Origin: Chloroflexota bacterium
GTDB taxonomy: Bacteria; Chloroflexota; Anaerolineae; 4572-78; J111
DNA: 64,000 nt
Direction: 5' to 3'
Assembly: GCA_016860845.1 (NCBI GenBank)
Contig: BOKF01000044.1
Span: 1 to 64,000, forward strand
Both the position numbers and the translations under genes were made by a program. The notes beneath the pieces are model-generated. The model was not told where the DNA came from. It ran no database searches and saw nothing but the letters and a program-made list of their open reading frames with translations. Shown one piece after another: positions 8,836 to 17,302 of the stretch. Every line of letters starts with the position of its first letter. The stretch's first letter is position 1.

Positions 8836-9258
8836 TTATACGGACGCTCCAAGCAGTGCCCATTTATCTTTGTACGGTTCTGCATCTGTCAAGAAGAAAG
8901 AATACCATTCGGAGTTTGGTCTTGGGCTATAAACCATTTTTCTCGCTACGATTATGCTAGGAACGACATAACAATCAATCGTTTCACCAGATTTTCGAGT
9001 CCGAATATTTACAAATACATAAATATGGCTTTCGGACACCTGTTCTTTTGCTTTTTTATTCAGAAGCCAAAAATTAAAGATTCGGGCATTAGTTTTTACT
9101 TGAATAGAATAAGCTCTTTGACAAGCTTGATCGGTTACCAAAATATCGGCCCCAATGGCGCTACGAGATGTGGGGGATGCAATAAATCCAAGTTTCGATA
9201 ATTCAGCCGCTACAAGATAAACTCCCCTCATCCCCGTCAGTTGGTTAGTCAATGCCAT
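8836..9258 (-). CDS. PD-(D/E)XK nuclease-fold hypothetical protein
   Basis: About 140 residues from the ATG at 9258 (MALTNQLTGMRGVYLVAAEL); a longer in-frame start at 9297 is possible. The pattern helix (YLVAAELSKLGF), then GADILV, then YSIQVKTNA fits the PD-(D/E)XK nuclease fold, with Asp and the Q-x-K lysine as likely catalytic residues. Similar small proteins are annotated as hypothetical or restriction-endonuclease-like; no methyltransferase partner is present, so a restriction role is not supported. It lies upstream-to-downstream of the YgiT/DUF4258 pair on the same strand, separated by 66 bp. Confidence 0.6.
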   Translation of the reverse strand: MALTNQLTGMRGVYLVAAELSKLGFIASPTSRSAIGADILVTDQACQRAYSIQVKTNARIFNFWLLNKKAKEQVSESHIYVFVNIRTRKSGETIDCYVVPSIIVARKMVYSPRPNSEWYSFFLTDAEPYKDKWALLGASV

Positions 9259-9324
9259 CTGGTTTTCCTCTATCCTAGTATCGGGTTCTCGTAGCAAAAT
9301 TCAGTTTGACACCAGCCATTACAA

Positions 9325-9588
9325 TTACCCCACCGAAACAATATATTCAGTCAGCACCGAACGCCGCTGCTGAGCGCGTTTGGCAATTTCAAGCAGTTCG
9401 CGCACGGTGGCGATAAGTTCATCCACTGTTTCGGGGGTGAAGGAGGCTTCACCATCCTCCGGGCAGACCCAGGCGTAAACATCAGGCACTTGAATGACAA
9501 TACCATTGTCTCGATACTCAAACACAGCTTTACGCCATTCTTTTAAGGTGTGGTGTTCGCCACACGTCGGGATAGGTTGATTTGTCAT
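9325..9588 (-). CDS. YgiT-like antitoxin
   Basis: An 87-residue protein with an N-terminal CxxH pair (TCGEHH), a second metal-type knuckle VCPEDGE (Cys near residue 42), then a helical C-terminus. This matches the small YgiT/MqsA zinc-finger antitoxins that follow DUF4258 toxins. The metal site is incomplete relative to the usual four cysteines. It begins 6 bp after the DUF4258 gene, so they are one operon with toxin first, as in mqsRA. Antitoxin role is inferred from pairing. Confidence 0.65.
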   Translation of the reverse strand: MTNQPIPTCGEHHTLKEWRKAVFEYRDNGIVIQVPDVYAWVCPEDGEASFTPETVDELIATVRELLEIAKRAQQRRSVLTEYIVSVG

Positions 9589-9594
9589 AGATTA

Positions 9595-9915
9595 TCACTT
9601 TCTTCTTCGTCGTCTAAAGGGAGGGTTCTCCCATTGAGTTTGATCTGGGATGTAGGCAGTAATAAATTCAACGTAGACTGGATCGGCATACTCACAGACT
9701 ACGTGCAAGTAAATTGTTGATGTTTGCGAGAAGCTAAAACGACCGCAGATAAGTAGACGCTGATCATCTGGATACACTTCTATAATTTTTCCATTAAGTA
9801 CAGCTTCAACAATATGTCTACGTTCAAACCCTTCTTTAATGGCATGTTGCACAGCGTGACTTCTGGTCAAATAGTGTCCGGCCTGTATTCGTTTCTGGAT
9901 GGTTTCGATGTTCAC
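9595..9915 (-). CDS. DUF4258 (MqsR/RelE-like) toxin
   Basis: A 106-residue protein with the DUF4258 pattern: a helix with SHAVQHAIKEGF, then HIVEAVLNGKIIEVYPDD and the strand pair RLLICGRF and YLHVVCEYAD, ending FITAYIPD and a basic Arg-rich tail. DUF4258 proteins are small RNase-like toxins related to the RelE/MqsR fold and occur upstream of YgiT antitoxins. The start ATG at 9915 precedes a good helix; the antitoxin gene follows after 6 bp. Confidence 0.75.
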   Translation of the reverse strand: MNIETIQKRIQAGHYLTRSHAVQHAIKEGFERRHIVEAVLNGKIIEVYPDDQRLLICGRFSFSQTSTIYLHVVCEYADPVYVEFITAYIPDQTQWENPPFRRRRRK

Positions 9916-9955
9916 GTCGCTTGTCCTGGGAAGGTGGTGTAACTTAATGAGTAAG

Positions 9956-10714
9956 TTATAGTGTTACCTTGCTCCCTGCCATCCCATTCCGCACCGCCAC
10001 AATCTCGGCCATAATGCTCAGGGCAATCTCTGCCGGGGTGCGCCCGCCGAGGTCGAGGCCAATCGGCGCGTGGAGGCGATCAATCTGCGCTTGGGTCAGT
10101 CCGCTTTCTAATAAACGCTTAACCCGCTGGGCGTGCGTCTTGGGGCTGCCCAGGGCGCCCACATAACCAGCCGGGCTGGGCAGAGCGACCAGCAGCGCCG
10201 GGTCGTCCAGCTTGGGATCGTGCGTAACGACCACCACGCTGCTTTCACGGGTCAGGCCGATTTCGGGCAGGGCTTCGTCGGGCCAGCGTTGGATCAGGTG
10301 GTCGGCGTGGGGGAAGCGTTCCGGCGAGGCAAAGGCGGTCCGGGGGTCTACCAGGTAGGTGCTAAAGCCCAACGGCTTGGCAAAGTGAATCAAGTCGCTG
10401 GCAATATGCACCCCGCCGACAATAATCAGCCGGGGAGCAGGCCGGTGGACGTCAAAAAAGACCTCGATTTCTTCACCGCCTGCGGCCAAGGGGGGATAAC
10501 GGCGCGTGGCCGAAGTACGCTCAGCCATCAACTGTTGGGCGTCTCGCCGGATAGACTCGCCCCAAGGTGTTTCCAACAGCGGGCCGGCCGGCTCACCTTC
10601 CGCCGGAACCAGGGCTTTGACCCCCAACAATTCTGCCGGCCCGCGCACCACCACCGCCAGGGTCACACTTTGATCTTTTTGCAAATACTCTTTTAATTGG
10701 GGAAGAAGGGACAT
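9956..10714 (-). CDS. XdhC/CoxI-family protein with Rossmann domain
   Basis: A 252-residue member of the XdhC/CoxI family. The C-terminal part is the XdhC Rossmann domain (LIIVGGVHIASDLIHFAKPLG, then VVVVTHDPKLDD and GYVGALGSPKTHAQR, ending with IGLDLGGRTPAEIALSIMAEI). XdhC proteins bind the molybdenum cofactor and help insert the sulfurated cofactor into xanthine dehydrogenase-type enzymes. A smaller XdhC N-terminal-domain protein is encoded 91 bp upstream on the same strand, so the two probably act together. No molybdoenzyme subunits are in the window. Confidence 0.85.
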   Translation of the reverse strand: MSLLPQLKEYLQKDQSVTLAVVVRGPAELLGVKALVPAEGEPAGPLLETPWGESIRRDAQQLMAERTSATRRYPPLAAGGEEIEVFFDVHRPAPRLIIVGGVHIASDLIHFAKPLGFSTYLVDPRTAFASPERFPHADHLIQRWPDEALPEIGLTRESSVVVVTHDPKLDDPALLVALPSPAGYVGALGSPKTHAQRVKRLLESGLTQAQIDRLHAPIGLDLGGRTPAEIALSIMAEIVAVRNGMAGSKVTL

Positions 10715-10730
10715 ATCTGTACACCTGAAG

Positions 10731-10799
10731 TAGGGAGTAGGGAGTAAGGAGTAAGGAGTAAAAAGATTTTCTACTCCCTACTTCTTACTTCTTACTCCC
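10731..10799. repeat. GGGAGTAAGGAGTA palindromic repeat
   Basis: Repeated GGGAGTA/AGGAGTA units followed after a short A/T loop by their complement (TACTCCCTACTTCTTACTTC). It forms a long hairpin between the two XdhC genes, and could either uncouple their transcription or be a passive short repeat. Confidence 0.7.
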
Positions 10800-10805
10800 G
10801 GCATT

Positions 10806-11120
10806 TCACCAATCTAACCGCTCTACAAACACTTCAATGGTGCCGCCGCAGGCCAGGCCGACTTCCCAGGCATTCTCGTCGGCCACGCCGAAATGGAGCA
10901 GCTTGGGCCGGCCCGTTTTGATGACCCGCATAGCTTCTTCGACGACTGCGCCCTCGACGCAGCCGCCGCTGACGGAGCCGATCATCTCGCCTTTTTGATT
11001 GACCGCCATTTTTGAGCCGGGCGCGCGGGGCGACGAACCCCAGGTATTAATGACCGTGGCCACGGCGATTTTGTCACCACGGGCTTGCCAGGCTTCGACG
11101 TCTGCCAGAATTTCCTTCAT
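10806..11120 (-). CDS. XdhC/CoxI N-terminal-domain protein
   Basis: A 104-residue protein equal to the XdhC_CoxI domain alone: TVINTWGSSPRAPGSKMAV, then GSVSGGCVEGAVVEEA and GLACGGTIEVFVE. The SGGCVE and CGGTIEV segments carry the conserved cysteines of this family. It likely works with the Rossmann-domain XdhC protein encoded downstream in molybdenum-cofactor delivery. The split into two genes is common in this family, so it need not be a broken gene. Confidence 0.85.
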   Translation of the reverse strand: MKEILADVEAWQARGDKIAVATVINTWGSSPRAPGSKMAVNQKGEMIGSVSGGCVEGAVVEEAMRVIKTGRPKLLHFGVADENAWEVGLACGGTIEVFVERLDW

Positions 11121-11200
11121 GGTTAGGACCCCTCCAATGAATGCAGGCTGATGCTGATATTATGCTTAATTTTTGAATTTATGCCAAGAATATTAAGAGG

Positions 11201-12892
11201 TCAGAGGGCTTCGGCTGAGTCAGCCGGTGTGACCAGGGCTTCTTCCCGCAACTGGCGGCGCAGAATTTTGCCGGTCAGGGCTTTGGGCAAATCATCACGG
11301 AAGACAATGGTGCGTGGTTGTTTGTACTGGGCCAAGCGTTCCCGACAAAAGGCCCGAATTTCGGCAGCGGTGGCAGTCTCGCCGGGTTTGAGGACCAGGT
11401 ACGCGGTGATTTTTTCACCCCGCATGTCATCGGGCAAGCCGATGACGGCGGCTTCTAAAACTTTGGGATGCTGGTACAGCACTTCCTCGACTTCGCGGGG
11501 GTAGACATTGTATCCGGCGCTCAGGATCATGTCTTTTTTGCGGTCCACAATGTAAAAATAGCCTTCCTCGTCCATGCGGGCCACATCGCCGGTGCGCACC
11601 CAGCCATCCAGCATGGTCTGGGCGGTTTCATCAGGGGCGTTCCAGTAGCCTTGCATCACTTGCGGCCCCTTGACCATCAGTTCACCCACTTCGCCCTGGG
11701 GCAGTTCCCGGGTGGGGTCTTCCGTATCCACAATTTTGGCGTCGGTGCCAATAATGGGCACGCCGATACTACCGAACTTGCGCTGGCCCTTGAGCGGGTT
11801 GACATGGGTGACGGAAGAAGCCTCGGTCATGCCATACGCCTCGGCGATACGGGCGCCAGTACGGGCCTCAAACTTTTCCATCACCTCGACCGGCAGGGGG
11901 GCAGCTCCACTGAAAACAGCCTTAATCGAGGTCAGGTCAACTTTATCAATGTCATGATAACTGTTGAGCGCGACAAACAAAGCCGGTATGCCGGTAAAAA
12001 ACGTGGGCCGCTCGGCCACAATGGCGTCAACAATGGCTTTAATATTGGGCTGAAGAATGAGGACCAGGGTAGCTGCCAAATGGATGCCCAGATTCATCAA
12101 CCCATTCATCCCATAGACATGGAAAAAGGGCATAATCCCCAGGCCAATATCTTCCGCGTCGCCGTGATCGTACAGTAAAAAAGCCCTGATCTGGGTTAGG
12201 CTGGCAACCAGGTTGCGATGACTGAGCATAGCCCCTTTAGGCAGGCCTGTGGTGCCGCCGGTGTACTGCAAACAGGCCAGGTCGGTGGGGCTTAAATCAA
12301 CCGGGGGGAGCTTGGAACGCTGCCGGTCAATCAGCTTTTTAAAGGCATGCACGGTGTCGGCGTAGGATACATCAACCCACTTGCCCTGGCGGCGAAGCTC
12401 CAGCGGGGCCAGCAATTTCTTGGCAATGGGCATATAATCCTGGATGCCGGTCAAAATGAGATGTTCAACGGCCAGTTTGGGCCTGATCGCCTCAATGCGC
12501 GGCCAAAAGATATCAAGGCTGATCACCACCTTTGCCCCGGAGTTACCCCATTGGTACTCCAGTTCGCGCTCCACATAGAGCGGGTTGGTCATGACTGTTA
12601 CAGCCCCCAGGGAGAGGGTGGCGTAATAGGCGATGATAGTTTGCGGGCAGTTGGGCAGCATAATCGCCACCCGGTCGCCCTTACGAACGCCCAAATCATG
12701 TAGAACCGCTGCCAGCTTGTCAACCTGCTGTTTCAACTGGCTGTAATTCATCCGCGCACCCATAAAAACGGTGGCGGTATGTTTGGGGTACTTTTCGGCG
12801 GCGTGGCGCAGCAAATCGGGGATGGTCAGCGGCGGAATGACCAACTCTGCCGGAACGTCAGGATCATAGAATTTTAACCAGGGTTTTGACAT
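11201..12892 (-). CDS. fadD: Long-chain acyl-CoA synthetase (AMP-forming)
   Basis: A 563-residue ANL-family ligase of usual length. Visible motifs: the AMP-binding loop YTGGTTGLPKGAM, YGMTEAS (A5), GWVRTGDVARMD with the D of the adenylate hinge, RKKDMILSAGYNVYP (A8), and the C-terminal catalytic lysine in PKALTGKILRR. It activates a fatty acid with ATP and CoA to acyl-CoA for beta-oxidation or lipid synthesis. The length and N-terminus fit FadD-like enzymes, though exact chain-length preference cannot be read from sequence. It is monocistronic; upstream lies a 508-bp spacer shared with the SIR2 gene on the other strand. Confidence 0.9.
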   Translation of the reverse strand: MSKPWLKFYDPDVPAELVIPPLTIPDLLRHAAEKYPKHTATVFMGARMNYSQLKQQVDKLAAVLHDLGVRKGDRVAIMLPNCPQTIIAYYATLSLGAVTVMTNPLYVERELEYQWGNSGAKVVISLDIFWPRIEAIRPKLAVEHLILTGIQDYMPIAKKLLAPLELRRQGKWVDVSYADTVHAFKKLIDRQRSKLPPVDLSPTDLACLQYTGGTTGLPKGAMLSHRNLVASLTQIRAFLLYDHGDAEDIGLGIMPFFHVYGMNGLMNLGIHLAATLVLILQPNIKAIVDAIVAERPTFFTGIPALFVALNSYHDIDKVDLTSIKAVFSGAAPLPVEVMEKFEARTGARIAEAYGMTEASSVTHVNPLKGQRKFGSIGVPIIGTDAKIVDTEDPTRELPQGEVGELMVKGPQVMQGYWNAPDETAQTMLDGWVRTGDVARMDEEGYFYIVDRKKDMILSAGYNVYPREVEEVLYQHPKVLEAAVIGLPDDMRGEKITAYLVLKPGETATAAEIRAFCRERLAQYKQPRTIVFRDDLPKALTGKILRRQLREEALVTPADSAEAL

Positions 12893-13210
12893 AGCCCTCT
12901 CTTTGGCGACGCTTTTTTTCCGGTTCCCAACCTGAGCTTGGGAATCAGAAAACCAGAAAATAAGGCATTAATGTTCGCCTGTGGTTCTGCTATATTATAA
13001 CACAATACCTTATTTTTCAATCAACCTTTTATCCTGTTGGCAGCACGATCACCGACCGGCGGCCGCGGCCAATCTCCGAACCGCTGAGGTCAGTGAACAC
13101 CCTGAAAACGCTGAATCAATCATCCAGTTCAGTGGATTCAGCCTTATGGCAGTGATTCAATATTTAGTTATGAAAACTTCGCTCCAAACAGGACAAAATT
13201 TGTCAAGTCG

Positions 13211-13219
13211 TGGTATAAT
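13211..13219 (+). promoter_or_regulatory. Extended -10 promoter candidate for the SIR2/nSTAND pair
   Basis: TGGTATAAT is a perfect extended -10 (TG-N-TATAAT) about 180 bp before the SIR2 start codon; the -35 position (GGACAA) is weak. The same TGGTATAAT occurs before pbpC at 28102. In the rest of the 12893-13400 spacer, apart from this and the repeat at 13285-13376, nothing was recognised. Confidence 0.5.
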
Positions 13220-13284
13220 CGGGTAGTTTGAATGTTAAGGCAAGGGTTGTACCTGAAGATAAAGGAAACTAAAGGAACTTGAGT

Positions 13285-13376
13285 AAAAAGGTAGCAAGGC
13301 AGCAGAGTTGCAAGGTTGCAGAGCCGAAGCCCCCTGTGGGTAATTCCCCTGTCTGCCGTCTACCGTCTACTATTTT
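13285..13376 (+). repeat. Leader repeat shared with 26388-26463
   Basis: Begins TAAAAAGGTAGCAA and ends with CCCCTGTCTGCCGTCTACC and TCTACTATTT. The region before the methyltransferase gene (26388-26463) has the same start and end motifs in the same order. Both copies end about 20 bp before a start codon. Confidence 0.65.
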
Positions 13377-13400
13377 CAAGGGAGCGGAGGTTAGCCAGCG

Positions 13401-14402
13401 ATGCCCAGAATTAGAATCAGCCAGGTTGCTGAAAGAAAGGAAGCTGCTACTTGGCAGCAAACCATCGTTGACCGCATTAAGGCGGGTAAAGTTGTGCCCA
13501 TTATCAGCCATGTGGTGGATCATAATTTGATCCTGGGAGGAAATACAGCCCTGGTCGAAGCCTACGCGGACTATGTTCAGTATCCCCTGGCCGATAAACA
13601 CAATCTGCCGCAGATGGCCCAATTCAAAGGCGTCACCGACGAAACTATTAGCGATGCCTGGGCGCTCAAAACCGATTATATCAACTTTATTAAGAACCGC
13701 CTGTTTGACCTGGCCGAAACAGAAGGGGCGGGCGAGGAAATCTTGGCTGAGGTTGAGGAACTTTTCGACGATGTGAGTTTCTCCGAGTTTTCCGGGCGAC
13801 TCGGCTATCCCCGCTTTAACCAGGGTCCCTCTGATCCGCTGCTGATTTTGGCCGAATTACCCCTGCCGATTTACCTGACCACCAGCTATCATGGCTTTAT
13901 TGAAGCTGCCCTGAAACGCGCGGGCAAAGAACCTCGCACCGAGATTTGCCGCTGGCACAAGGGCCTGGAAGGCATTCCCTCCGTTTTTGAAAGCGACTAC
14001 CAGCCCAGCAAAGAAGCCCCGCTGGTCTACCATTTACATGGCCTGGACGCCTACCCCGAGTCGCTGGTTTTGACTGAAAATGATTACCTGGAATTCCTGG
14101 TCGCTACTTCTCAGGAGATGGGCCGCGGCACCGATCCCATTCCCAAACGGGTGCGCCAGGCGATGGCCGATTCCTCCCTTATCCTCATGGGGTACAGCCT
14201 GCAAAGCCTGGAGTTTAAGGTTGTCTTTTGGGGCTTGATCAGACCCCGACCCTTGCAGCATACCAGCGTTTCAATCCAACTACTGCCCAGCGACGATGAA
14301 CGAAAATTCCTCCAGGAATATCTGCGGCGCGAAGCCAAATTCGAGGTTTACTGGGGCGATATTCAGGAATACGTGCAGGAACTGCGCCAGGCACTGGAGT
14401 AA
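13401..14402 (+). CDS. SIR2-like domain protein (SIR2_2 type), putative NAD-consuming effector
   Basis: A 333-residue protein with the SIR2_2 pattern: PIYLTTSYHGFIEAAL in place of the usual TTNYD-LIE motif, and VYHLHGLDAYPES with the likely catalytic His213, followed by LVLTENDYLEFL and SSLILMGYSLQSLEF. The glycine-rich GAG motif expected near the N-terminus is replaced by VVPIISHVVDHNLI, so NAD binding may be altered. GGAGG at 13386 supports the ATG at 13401. Standalone SIR2 proteins next to STAND ATPases are often NAD-depleting effectors in anti-phage or conflict systems; here the nSTAND gene follows after 114 bp. The pairing is seen; the defence role is inferred. Confidence 0.75.
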   Translation: MPRIRISQVAERKEAATWQQTIVDRIKAGKVVPIISHVVDHNLILGGNTALVEAYADYVQYPLADKHNLPQMAQFKGVTDETISDAWALKTDYINFIKNRLFDLAETEGAGEEILAEVEELFDDVSFSEFSGRLGYPRFNQGPSDPLLILAELPLPIYLTTSYHGFIEAALKRAGKEPRTEICRWHKGLEGIPSVFESDYQPSKEAPLVYHLHGLDAYPESLVLTENDYLEFLVATSQEMGRGTDPIPKRVRQAMADSSLILMGYSLQSLEFKVVFWGLIRPRPLQHTSVSIQLLPSDDERKFLQEYLRREAKFEVYWGDIQEYVQELRQALE

Positions 14403-14501
14403 TTGTGAATTGTGAATTATGAATAGTGGATTGTGAAGTAATTTTGTAGAAGGCAAAATTATGGCTAAAGGTGATGATATTGAAGATCACGATTCACAAT
14501 T
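14403..14501. repeat. TTGTGAATTGTGAATTATGAAT repeat with inverted arm
   Basis: The spacer between the SIR2 and nSTAND genes starts with tandem TTGTGAAT-type units and ends with GATTCACAATTA, an inverted match that could fold the spacer. It is a simple dispersed repeat; GGGGGG at 14505-14510 then provides the ribosome-binding region of the ATPase. Confidence 0.5.
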
Positions 14502-14516
14502 ATTGGGGGGAACATT

Positions 14517-16631
14517 ATGACCTCTAACAGCAACAACCCCTACGTCGGGCCGCGTACTTTTACCCGGCAGGAGAGCGACCGGTTTTTTGGCCGGGAGCGG
14601 GAAGCCAGAGAGCTGTTTTCGCTGGTTGTCTCGGAGCGGCTGGTGCTTTTTTATGCCCAATCCGGTGCGGGCAAAAGCTCGCTGTTAAACACCCGCCTGA
14701 TCCCACAGTTGCAAGCGGCAGGATTCGCCGTACTGCCGCCGGGTCGCGTCAGCGGCGAACTGCCCCCGGGCATGGCTGAGGTTGGCAACATTTTTGCCTT
14801 TAACCTGATGCTCAGCCTCGACCAAAGCAACAGCGACCCTCAACAATTCGCACATCTGCCGCTAACCGATTTTTTGGCCGGCCTGGTCAGCGATGATGGC
14901 GAGCATTACCGGTACGAGTCTGAGGCTACCCTAAAGGGGGCTGGCGCTCAGGCTGAGGCTGAGGGTTATGTCCCGGTTCCGCATGTCTTGATCATTGATC
15001 AGTTTGAGGAAATTACCACGACCCATCCCCGGCATTGGCCGCAGCGAGAGGATTTCTTTCGCCAGCTCGACCGGGCGATGGCCGACGATCCCCTGTTATG
15101 GGCCGTGCTCACTTTCCGCGAGGATTACCTGGCCGCACTTGAGCCTTACGCCCCACTGCTGGCCGGTAATATGCGCGCCCGCTTCTACATGCAGCGCATG
15201 GAATGCGATGCGGCCCTGGAAGCTGTCAAAAAGCCCGCGCAACAGGGCGGGCGTCCCTTTGCGCCCGGTGTAGCCGAAAGTTTGGTGGATAACCTGCGCC
15301 AGATTCGGGTTGAGGATCAGACCCGGCCTCAACTGGGCCAGTTTGTCGAGCCGGTGCAACTACAGGTTGTCTGCTACCAATTGTGGGAAAATCTCAAGAC
15401 GCGTCCGGCGGGCGAAATCACTCAGGCTGATTTGCAGGAACTCGGCAATGTTGACCGCGCCCTGGCCGATTTTTACGAGCAGGCGCTGGCCAAAGCCATT
15501 GCTGCCACCGAGCAATCTGAGCTGGAGTTGCGGGATTGGTTTGAGCGTAAGCTCATTACAGAGGCCGGGACACGCGGCAGCGTTTACCGGGGCAAGGACT
15601 CGGCCGGCGGTATCCCGACCCGCACCACAGATTTTCTGGTTAATCAATTTGTCCTCCGGTCCGAGAGCCGAGCGGGCGGCATCTGGTACGAATTGGTCCA
15701 CGATCGCTTTATCGAGCCGATTTTGCAAGCGAATAAAGCGTGGCGCGCGCAGCAGCCGCTGCTGGTGCAGATGGCCGAAGCCTGGATAAGCTCAGGCGAA
15801 AGCATGTCGAATCTGCTGGAAGGCCAGCAGTTGCAGGAGGCGTTACGGACCAACCGGCCGGACATCCAGCGGTTGGGATTCGTCAAAAAATTTATAGAAG
15901 CCAGCCAGACGGCCCAGCAAGCCAAAGAAGCGGCTCAGCAGGCCGAAAAATTGCAGCAGGCTCAAACCCTGGCCGAGGCTGCGCACCGGCGCGCTGAAGC
16001 CGAGGCTAAGGCAGCCCGGCGGCTGCGCTGGATTATCGCGGCACTGGCGGTTACGCTGGCAGTTTTGCTTGGCCTGGTAGGGGTGGCGGTTTATGCCTTT
16101 GTCCAACGCCAGGAGGTGATCATCAGCCATGAGGCTATTACGACCTTACTCTCCCTGGACGGGCGGCTTTATATCTCTGTAGCGCCCGATGACCGCACGG
16201 TGAAGCTGGTGGATACGGCGAACCGGGAGGTGATTCTTACCTTAACCGGTCATACCGCCGAAATCAGTAAAATCACTCTGAGTCCTAATGCTAACTATTT
16301 GGCCACAGCCGATCATGGGGGTACGACCATCATTTGGGACTTGAACACGGGCCAGGCTATCGCCAGGTTAGCCGGTCACAGCGATACTATTCGCTATATG
16401 GTTTTTTCGCACGACGGGCGGTGGGTAGCCACCGGAGGGGATGATGGCACAACCCGCCTTTGGGATACTTCCACCTGGCAGCAAACCCACGTCTTCAACA
16501 GCGGTGGGGCCTCTATCATCAGCGTCGCTTTTTGGCCCGACGATTCCTTCCTGGTTACAGCCACAACCGATAAAAAATACACTATTTGGGATCCTCAAAC
16601 CGGCGAGAAAGTTCTAGATGGCAACCAGTAG
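14517..16631 (+). CDS. nSTAND1 NTPase with transmembrane helix and WD40 blades
   Basis: A 704-residue STAND-class ATPase. Order: NPYVGPRTF entry motif typical of nSTAND1 proteins, FFGRE, Walker A AQSGAGKSS (Lys53), Walker B VLIIDQFEEI (about 157-166), helical region, an Ala/Gln/Glu coiled coil (about 455-500), one transmembrane helix (about 503-527), then about four WD40 blades to the end (GHTAEIS...IIWDL, GHSDTIR...RLWD, YTIWD). A normal propeller needs about seven blades, and the stop codon falls inside a palindrome, so the 3' end may have been lost. Such proteins sense a trigger by the repeat domain and signal to an effector; the SIR2 protein encoded upstream is the likely effector. Confidence 0.8.
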   Translation: MTSNSNNPYVGPRTFTRQESDRFFGREREARELFSLVVSERLVLFYAQSGAGKSSLLNTRLIPQLQAAGFAVLPPGRVSGELPPGMAEVGNIFAFNLMLSLDQSNSDPQQFAHLPLTDFLAGLVSDDGEHYRYESEATLKGAGAQAEAEGYVPVPHVLIIDQFEEITTTHPRHWPQREDFFRQLDRAMADDPLLWAVLTFREDYLAALEPYAPLLAGNMRARFYMQRMECDAALEAVKKPAQQGGRPFAPGVAESLVDNLRQIRVEDQTRPQLGQFVEPVQLQVVCYQLWENLKTRPAGEITQADLQELGNVDRALADFYEQALAKAIAATEQSELELRDWFERKLITEAGTRGSVYRGKDSAGGIPTRTTDFLVNQFVLRSESRAGGIWYELVHDRFIEPILQANKAWRAQQPLLVQMAEAWISSGESMSNLLEGQQLQEALRTNRPDIQRLGFVKKFIEASQTAQQAKEAAQQAEKLQQAQTLAEAAHRRAEAEAKAARRLRWIIAALAVTLAVLLGLVGVAVYAFVQRQEVIISHEAITTLLSLDGRLYISVAPDDRTVKLVDTANREVILTLTGHTAEISKITLSPNANYLATADHGGTTIIWDLNTGQAIARLAGHSDTIRYMVFSHDGRWVATGGDDGTTRLWDTSTWQQTHVFNSGGASIISVAFWPDDSFLVTATTDKKYTIWDPQTGEKVLDGNQ

Positions 16632-16660
16632 GTCATGCTTAAAGCGTGACCTACTGGTTG
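16622..16660. repeat. Palindrome containing the nSTAND stop codon
   Basis: CAACCAGTAGGTCA (16622-16635) and TGACCTACTGGTTG (16647-16660) are perfect 14-bp inverted repeats around an 11-bp loop. The TAG stop of the WD40 gene is inside the left arm. It may act as a bidirectional terminator between the convergent nSTAND and DinB genes, or be an inserted palindromic repeat that truncated the WD40 domain. No T-run is present. Confidence 0.7.
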
Positions 16661-16668
16661 TAGATAAA

Positions 16669-17265
16669 CTATCCCAAATCCGGCTGAACCATCTTGATCC
16701 GGGCCACCTTGGCCTGCCGGACGATTTCGGCGATCTGAGGGAGGTGGCTGTCTTCGTGGGAGAGACCGCGCACAAAGCGGGTCAGGGCATTGGTTGGGCC
16801 AGACCCGGGCGCAACCTCATAACTGTTATCCAGGTCAGGCGGGTCGGGCCACATGGCCAGGCTGGCCAGGCGCATCCGCCGGCTTTCTTCCAAGCGCTGC
16901 CGGCATTGAGCAATGGTCGTGACCGTCTGCCAGGGCACTTCAGCCCGAGAGCGGCCGTGAAACACTACCCCCCGGGCCAATTCTGCGGCTAAAAAGGCCG
17001 ACTCCTCGGATGAGGCGGTCGTATGGACGATAACATGGCCGAGAGTCCAGGATAAATTAACCTCGTTGGGATTGACGGCGTAGGTATCGTTGGCCTGGGG
17101 ATCGTTGGGGACAAAGGTCACGTCGGCATCGGTACACCCGGCGATCAAGCTCAGCATGGTATCAATCATCTCGTTGGTGAGACGGGCCAGGTCAGCCGGG
17201 GTCAGGTTAGCGGCCAATTGGCTGATTTTTATCTCTTTATTGCGAACAGGGGTGAAGTCGAGCAT
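16669..17265 (-). CDS. DinB-superfamily protein
   Basis: About 198 residues from the ATG at 17265, which has AAGGAG upstream; an open frame further upstream to 17388 runs through a repeat. The helical pattern with [19 protein letters not shown] and the later [19 protein letters not shown] matches the DinB/YfiT-like four-helix metal-binding fold, where three histidines usually bind a divalent metal; several histidines in these helices are candidates. DinB-like proteins include thiol transferases, and most have unknown function. Gene is convergent with the nSTAND gene. Confidence 0.7.
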   Translation of the reverse strand: MLDFTPVRNKEIKISQLAANLTPADLARLTNEMIDTMLSLIAGCTDADVTFVPNDPQANDTYAVNPNEVNLSWTLGHVIVHTTASSEESAFLAAELARGVVFHGRSRAEVPWQTVTTIAQCRQRLEESRRMRLASLAMWPDPPDLDNSYEVAPGSGPTNALTRFVRGLSHEDSHLPQIAEIVRQAKVARIKMVQPDLG

Positions 17266-17302
17266 GATGAAAAGAGTCTCCTTTGGAAATAGACCGCCGA
17301 CG

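Noticed and set aside
13279..13530. 83-residue open frame starting in the SIR2 leader
   Set aside because: It overlaps the SIR2 start in another frame and contains the leader repeat; no ribosome-binding site.
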